Below are positions 5,113 through 7,309 of a DNA stretch of 7,309 nt, one piece after another (position 1 is the first letter of the stretch; the number at the start of each line of letters is the position of its first letter). A program made the translations under genes and the position numbers. The DNA is from an uncultured Bacteroidales bacterium (GTDB taxonomy: Bacteria > Bacteroidota > Bacteroidia > Bacteroidales > Paludibacteraceae), in contig CAIWIS010000429.1 of assembly GCA_903912795.1 (NCBI GenBank), forward strand, positions 1-7,309, written 5' to 3'. Under the pieces are notes generated by a model. The model made no database searches. It was not told the origin of the DNA and saw only the letters and a program-made list of their open reading frames with translations.

Positions 5113-5817
5113 ATGAAAAAACTAATTTTAGCAGTTTTAGTGCTTGCAGCTACAGCTATGCAGGCTCAAACCAATTTACAGGTGATGTATGATTTTGGAA
5201 ATAGTCGTAAAAACGTGACTTCGACTCTCGAAATGTTTAAACCCGACAAATGGGGCGATACTTTCTTTTTTGTAGATATGGAGTTTAATGGTGGAGCTCA
5301 AAAACAACCATCACTGGCTTATATGGAAGTGGCTCGTTGTTTAAAATTTTGGGATGCACCATTGAGTGCACATGTTGAATATAATGGTGGTTTATTATTA
5401 TCGGGAGCCAATGGTTTTCCTATTAATAATGCCTATTTAGCCGGTGTGGATTATGCGTGGCACGATAAAGGATTTACTAAGTTTTTAAATTTCAAAATAT
5501 TGTACAAAAATATTCAGGGTAAAAATCCTGCTTCGTTTCAATTAACCGGCGTTTGGAATTTAAATTATTTAAATAAAAAACTAACCGTTTCGGGCTTTGC
5601 CGATTTTTGGAGAGAAGATAATATGAATTTTACAAATGCAAAAGGCGAAGTAATTGTACCAACAAATACTAAATTTGTCTTTATTTCCGAACCACAAATT
5701 TGGTACAATGTAAATCAAAACTTATCGGTAGGTGGCGAAGTTGAAATTGCTACTAACTTTGGTTCTGTTGATGGTTGGAAAGTATGTCCGGCTTTAGGTG
5801 CAAAATGGAATTTCTAA
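5113..5817 (+). CDS. DUF5020-family outer-membrane protein, Tsx-like nucleoside channel candidate
   Basis: The 234-aa protein starts with a clear Sec signal peptide (MKKLILAVLVLAATAMQA, residues 1-18, cleavage likely before Gln19). The mature part is a chain of alternating aromatic/polar strands (for example NLQVMYDFGN at 21-30, DTFFFVDMEF at 49-58, AHVEYNGGLL at 86-95, TKFVFISEPQIWYNV at 186-200) and ends in Phe (GAKWNF), the C-terminal aromatic residue used by the BAM machinery for beta-barrels. Pattern and length fit the DUF5020 family of Bacteroidota, related to the Tsx nucleoside-specific channel; this is from memory of the family. The NCS2 purine permease gene begins 21 bp downstream, supporting an outer-membrane entry route for nucleosides or bases. 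The start is ATG at 5113, just after a T-rich stretch. Confidence 0.87.
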   Translation: MKKLILAVLVLAATAMQAQTNLQVMYDFGNSRKNVTSTLEMFKPDKWGDTFFFVDMEFNGGAQKQPSLAYMEVARCLKFWDAPLSAHVEYNGGLLLSGANGFPINNAYLAGVDYAWHDKGFTKFLNFKILYKNIQGKNPASFQLTGVWNLNYLNKKLTVSGFADFWREDNMNFTNAKGEVIVPTNTKFVFISEPQIWYNVNQNLSVGGEVEIATNFGSVDGWKVCPALGAKWNF

Positions 5818-5838
5818 AACAATTAATTCATTGATAAT

Positions 5839-7209
5839 ATGCTAAATAAATTTTTCAAACTAAAAGAGAACGGTACAAACATACGTACCGAGATTGTAGC
5901 TGGCATAACCACGTTTATGACCATGGCTTACATACTTTTTCTGAATCCGAGCATTTTGAGTGCAACAGGCATGGATACCAACGCGGTATTTTTTGCAACA
6001 GCTATTTCGGCTGGATTTGTAACCATTGCTATGGGTTTGGTGGCTAATTTCCCGATTGCGTTGGCTCCGGGTATGGGATTGAACGCACTTTTTGCAACTG
6101 TTGCTTTGGCGGGTGTTGGTATGCCATGGCGGGTGGCTTTGGGTGCTGTGTTCATTTCGGGACTTATTTTTATATTACTCACTGTTACCAAAGTTCGTCA
6201 AATATTGGTAGTAGCTGTTCCAAATTCATTGAAAAAAGCCATTACGGTAGGTATCGGTTTATTTATTACCATTATCGGTTTTAAACTTTCGGAACTTATG
6301 GTGGTTTCGGCAAATGTTATTCCACCGACGTTAGAAGCGTTGAACAAAGCTGCTGGTCCTACAACCCTGAAATTCTTCGAATGGAATATTGGTATGGGCA
6401 GTTTTAGCAATCCGGCTATGGTGCTTACGCTTGTAGGATTGGGAATTACTGCAATTTTAATGGCTCTTCGTGTTAAAGGTTCTTTATTGATTGGTATAGT
6501 TGCGGCTACTTTAATTGGCATCCCAATGGGTGTAACCGTAATTCCTGAAAATTTCAGCGCTATAAGTTTACCCGATTTTAGTAATCTTGCCGTTGGTGCG
6601 CTGGATATTAAAGGTGCTCTTAATATGGGTATTTGGACCGTAGTGTTCACATTTACTTTTGTTGAGTTGTTCGACACTTTCGGGACCTTGGTTGGTACGG
6701 CTGGTAAGGCAGGATTGGTTGATAAAGATGGTAATTCACCAAAAATTGGTAAAGCCATGTTGGTAGATGCTTTTGGCGTTTCGTTTGGTGCATTAATGGG
6801 TACCAGTACAATTACGGCTTATGTGGAGAGTGCTGCCGGAATAGGCGAAGGTGGACGTACAGGTTTAACTGCTGTTACAACTGGTTTGTTGTTCCTTGTT
6901 GCATTGGTTTTAGCACCACTTGCATTAATAATTCCGACTGCTGCCACTGCTCCTGCACTAATTATTGTAGGTGTTTTAATGGTTTCATCAATTGTTGATA
7001 TTGACTTCAACGATTTTACAGAAGGATTTCCAGCATTTATCACTTTTATCCTTATGCCGCTTACTTACAGCATCGCCGAAGGTATTTGTGGTGGTATTAT
7101 TGCGTATACCATGTTGAAAGTTGTAACAGGTAAGGCTAAGCAAGTACATTGGATGATGTATTTGCTTTTTGTGTTGGTTTTGGCTCGTTATATTTTCTTA
7201 GCCGAATAA
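5839..7209 (+). CDS. NCS2-family purine permease, AzgA/PbuG type
   Basis: The 456-aa multi-pass inner-membrane protein (about 12-14 helices) probably imports adenine, guanine or hypoxanthine by proton symport. Length and sequence fit the AzgA-like branch (COG2252) of NCS2. The N-terminal signature TEIVAGITTFMTMAYILFLN is at 17-36, APGMGLNALFA at 76-86, the helix with acidic substrate-binding residues FTFVELFDTFGTLVG at 272-286 (Glu276), and GTSTITAYVESAAGIGEGGR at 321-340 (Glu330). The last helices end at ARYIFLAE. No residue that would signal loss of function is missing. The exact base cannot be told from sequence: AzgA, PbuG and PbuO relatives differ in preference. Translation starts at ATG 5839, and the 21-bp gap to the DUF5020 gene suggests one transcript. 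No clean terminator follows; the REP-like arm at 7273-7306 may serve. Confidence 0.94.
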   Translation: MLNKFFKLKENGTNIRTEIVAGITTFMTMAYILFLNPSILSATGMDTNAVFFATAISAGFVTIAMGLVANFPIALAPGMGLNALFATVALAGVGMPWRVALGAVFISGLIFILLTVTKVRQILVVAVPNSLKKAITVGIGLFITIIGFKLSELMVVSANVIPPTLEALNKAAGPTTLKFFEWNIGMGSFSNPAMVLTLVGLGITAILMALRVKGSLLIGIVAATLIGIPMGVTVIPENFSAISLPDFSNLAVGALDIKGALNMGIWTVVFTFTFVELFDTFGTLVGTAGKAGLVDKDGNSPKIGKAMLVDAFGVSFGALMGTSTITAYVESAAGIGEGGRTGLTAVTTGLLFLVALVLAPLALIIPTAATAPALIIVGVLMVSSIVDIDFNDFTEGFPAFITFILMPLTYSIAEGICGGIIAYTMLKVVTGKAKQVHWMMYLLFVLVLARYIFLAE

Positions 7210-7272
7210 AGATAAGTAATAGGAAATAAATAATGTCGCATTTGTAAAAAATAATAATTTCACAAATCAATT

Positions 7273-7306
7273 GTAACTTCAAGTCCCCTTTAGGGGATAT
7301 AGGGGC
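7273..7306. repeat. REP-like arm, inverted copy of 4495-4528
   Basis: This 34-bp segment matches the reverse complement of 4495-4528 at 33 of 34 positions (ATATA here against ATTTA there). The identity includes GTAACTTCAAGT outside the palindromic core, so the conserved unit is longer than the hairpin. A second arm may lie just beyond the window edge, as at 4453-4472. Confidence 0.85.
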
Positions 7307-7309
7307 AGT

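Noticed and set aside
5928..7043. Minus-strand open frames inside the permease gene
   Set aside because: They are shadows of the well-supported NCS2 coding sequence and show no family features.
4495..7306. Composite transposon bounded by inverted repeats
   Set aside because: No transposase lies between the arms, no target duplication can be seen, and the arms are of a REP type normally dispersed in Bacteroidota genomes.

Overview
The window reads as a piece of a Bacteroidota chromosome, probably Bacteroidales or a near relative. The basis is AT-rich intergenic DNA without strong Shine-Dalgarno sites, a TAnnTTTG-type promoter box, a DUF5020-like outer-membrane protein paired with an AzgA-type NCS2 purine permease, a DUF6943-like small protein, and CCCCTTTAGGGG palindromes of the kind common between genes in this phylum. 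There is no rRNA, tRNA, CRISPR array, transposase or integrase.

Layout. (1) 1-795 is a degenerate tandem array with a period of about 300 bp. It is pyrimidine-biased on the + strand and has no convincing gene. (2) 796-1206 has no gene; it holds a small hairpin and a 42-nt homopyrimidine tract leading into (3) a 139-aa DUF6943-like gene on the + strand (1207-1626). (4) 1632-1821 lies between convergent genes: two terminators point toward each other, and an 11-bp direct-repeat array sits between them. (5) 1842-4076 on the - strand is a compact phage-like lysis cassette. In transcription order it has a 75-aa two-helix holin-like protein, an M15-type zinc peptidoglycan peptidase, and a 209-aa coiled-coil protein anchored at both ends (candidate unimolecular spanin). 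The first three genes overlap by ATGA. A 131-bp gap separates them from an unrecognised 268-aa protein and a terminator. No capsid, tail, integrase or replication gene is visible. (6) 4077-4571 has no gene; it holds a palindrome at the holin start, a strong 14-bp hairpin, a possible promoter box, an 11-bp duplication and a REP-like palindrome pair. (7) 4572-7209 on the + strand carries ordinary genes: a cytosolic cyclophilin, a DUF5020 (Tsx-like) beta-barrel protein and an NCS2 permease. A REP-like arm follows at the right edge.

Functional reading. The DUF5020 protein and the permease are 21 bp apart and probably form an outer- plus inner-membrane route for purine bases or nucleosides. The minus-strand cassette has the three parts needed to open a Gram-negative envelope: an inner-membrane holin, a murein peptidase and a spanin. 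It sits beside one larger protein with no signal peptide. It may be a prophage remnant, or a domesticated release module comparable in logic to holin/endopeptidase/spanin (type 10) secretion. That second reading is inference and is the most interesting possibility here.
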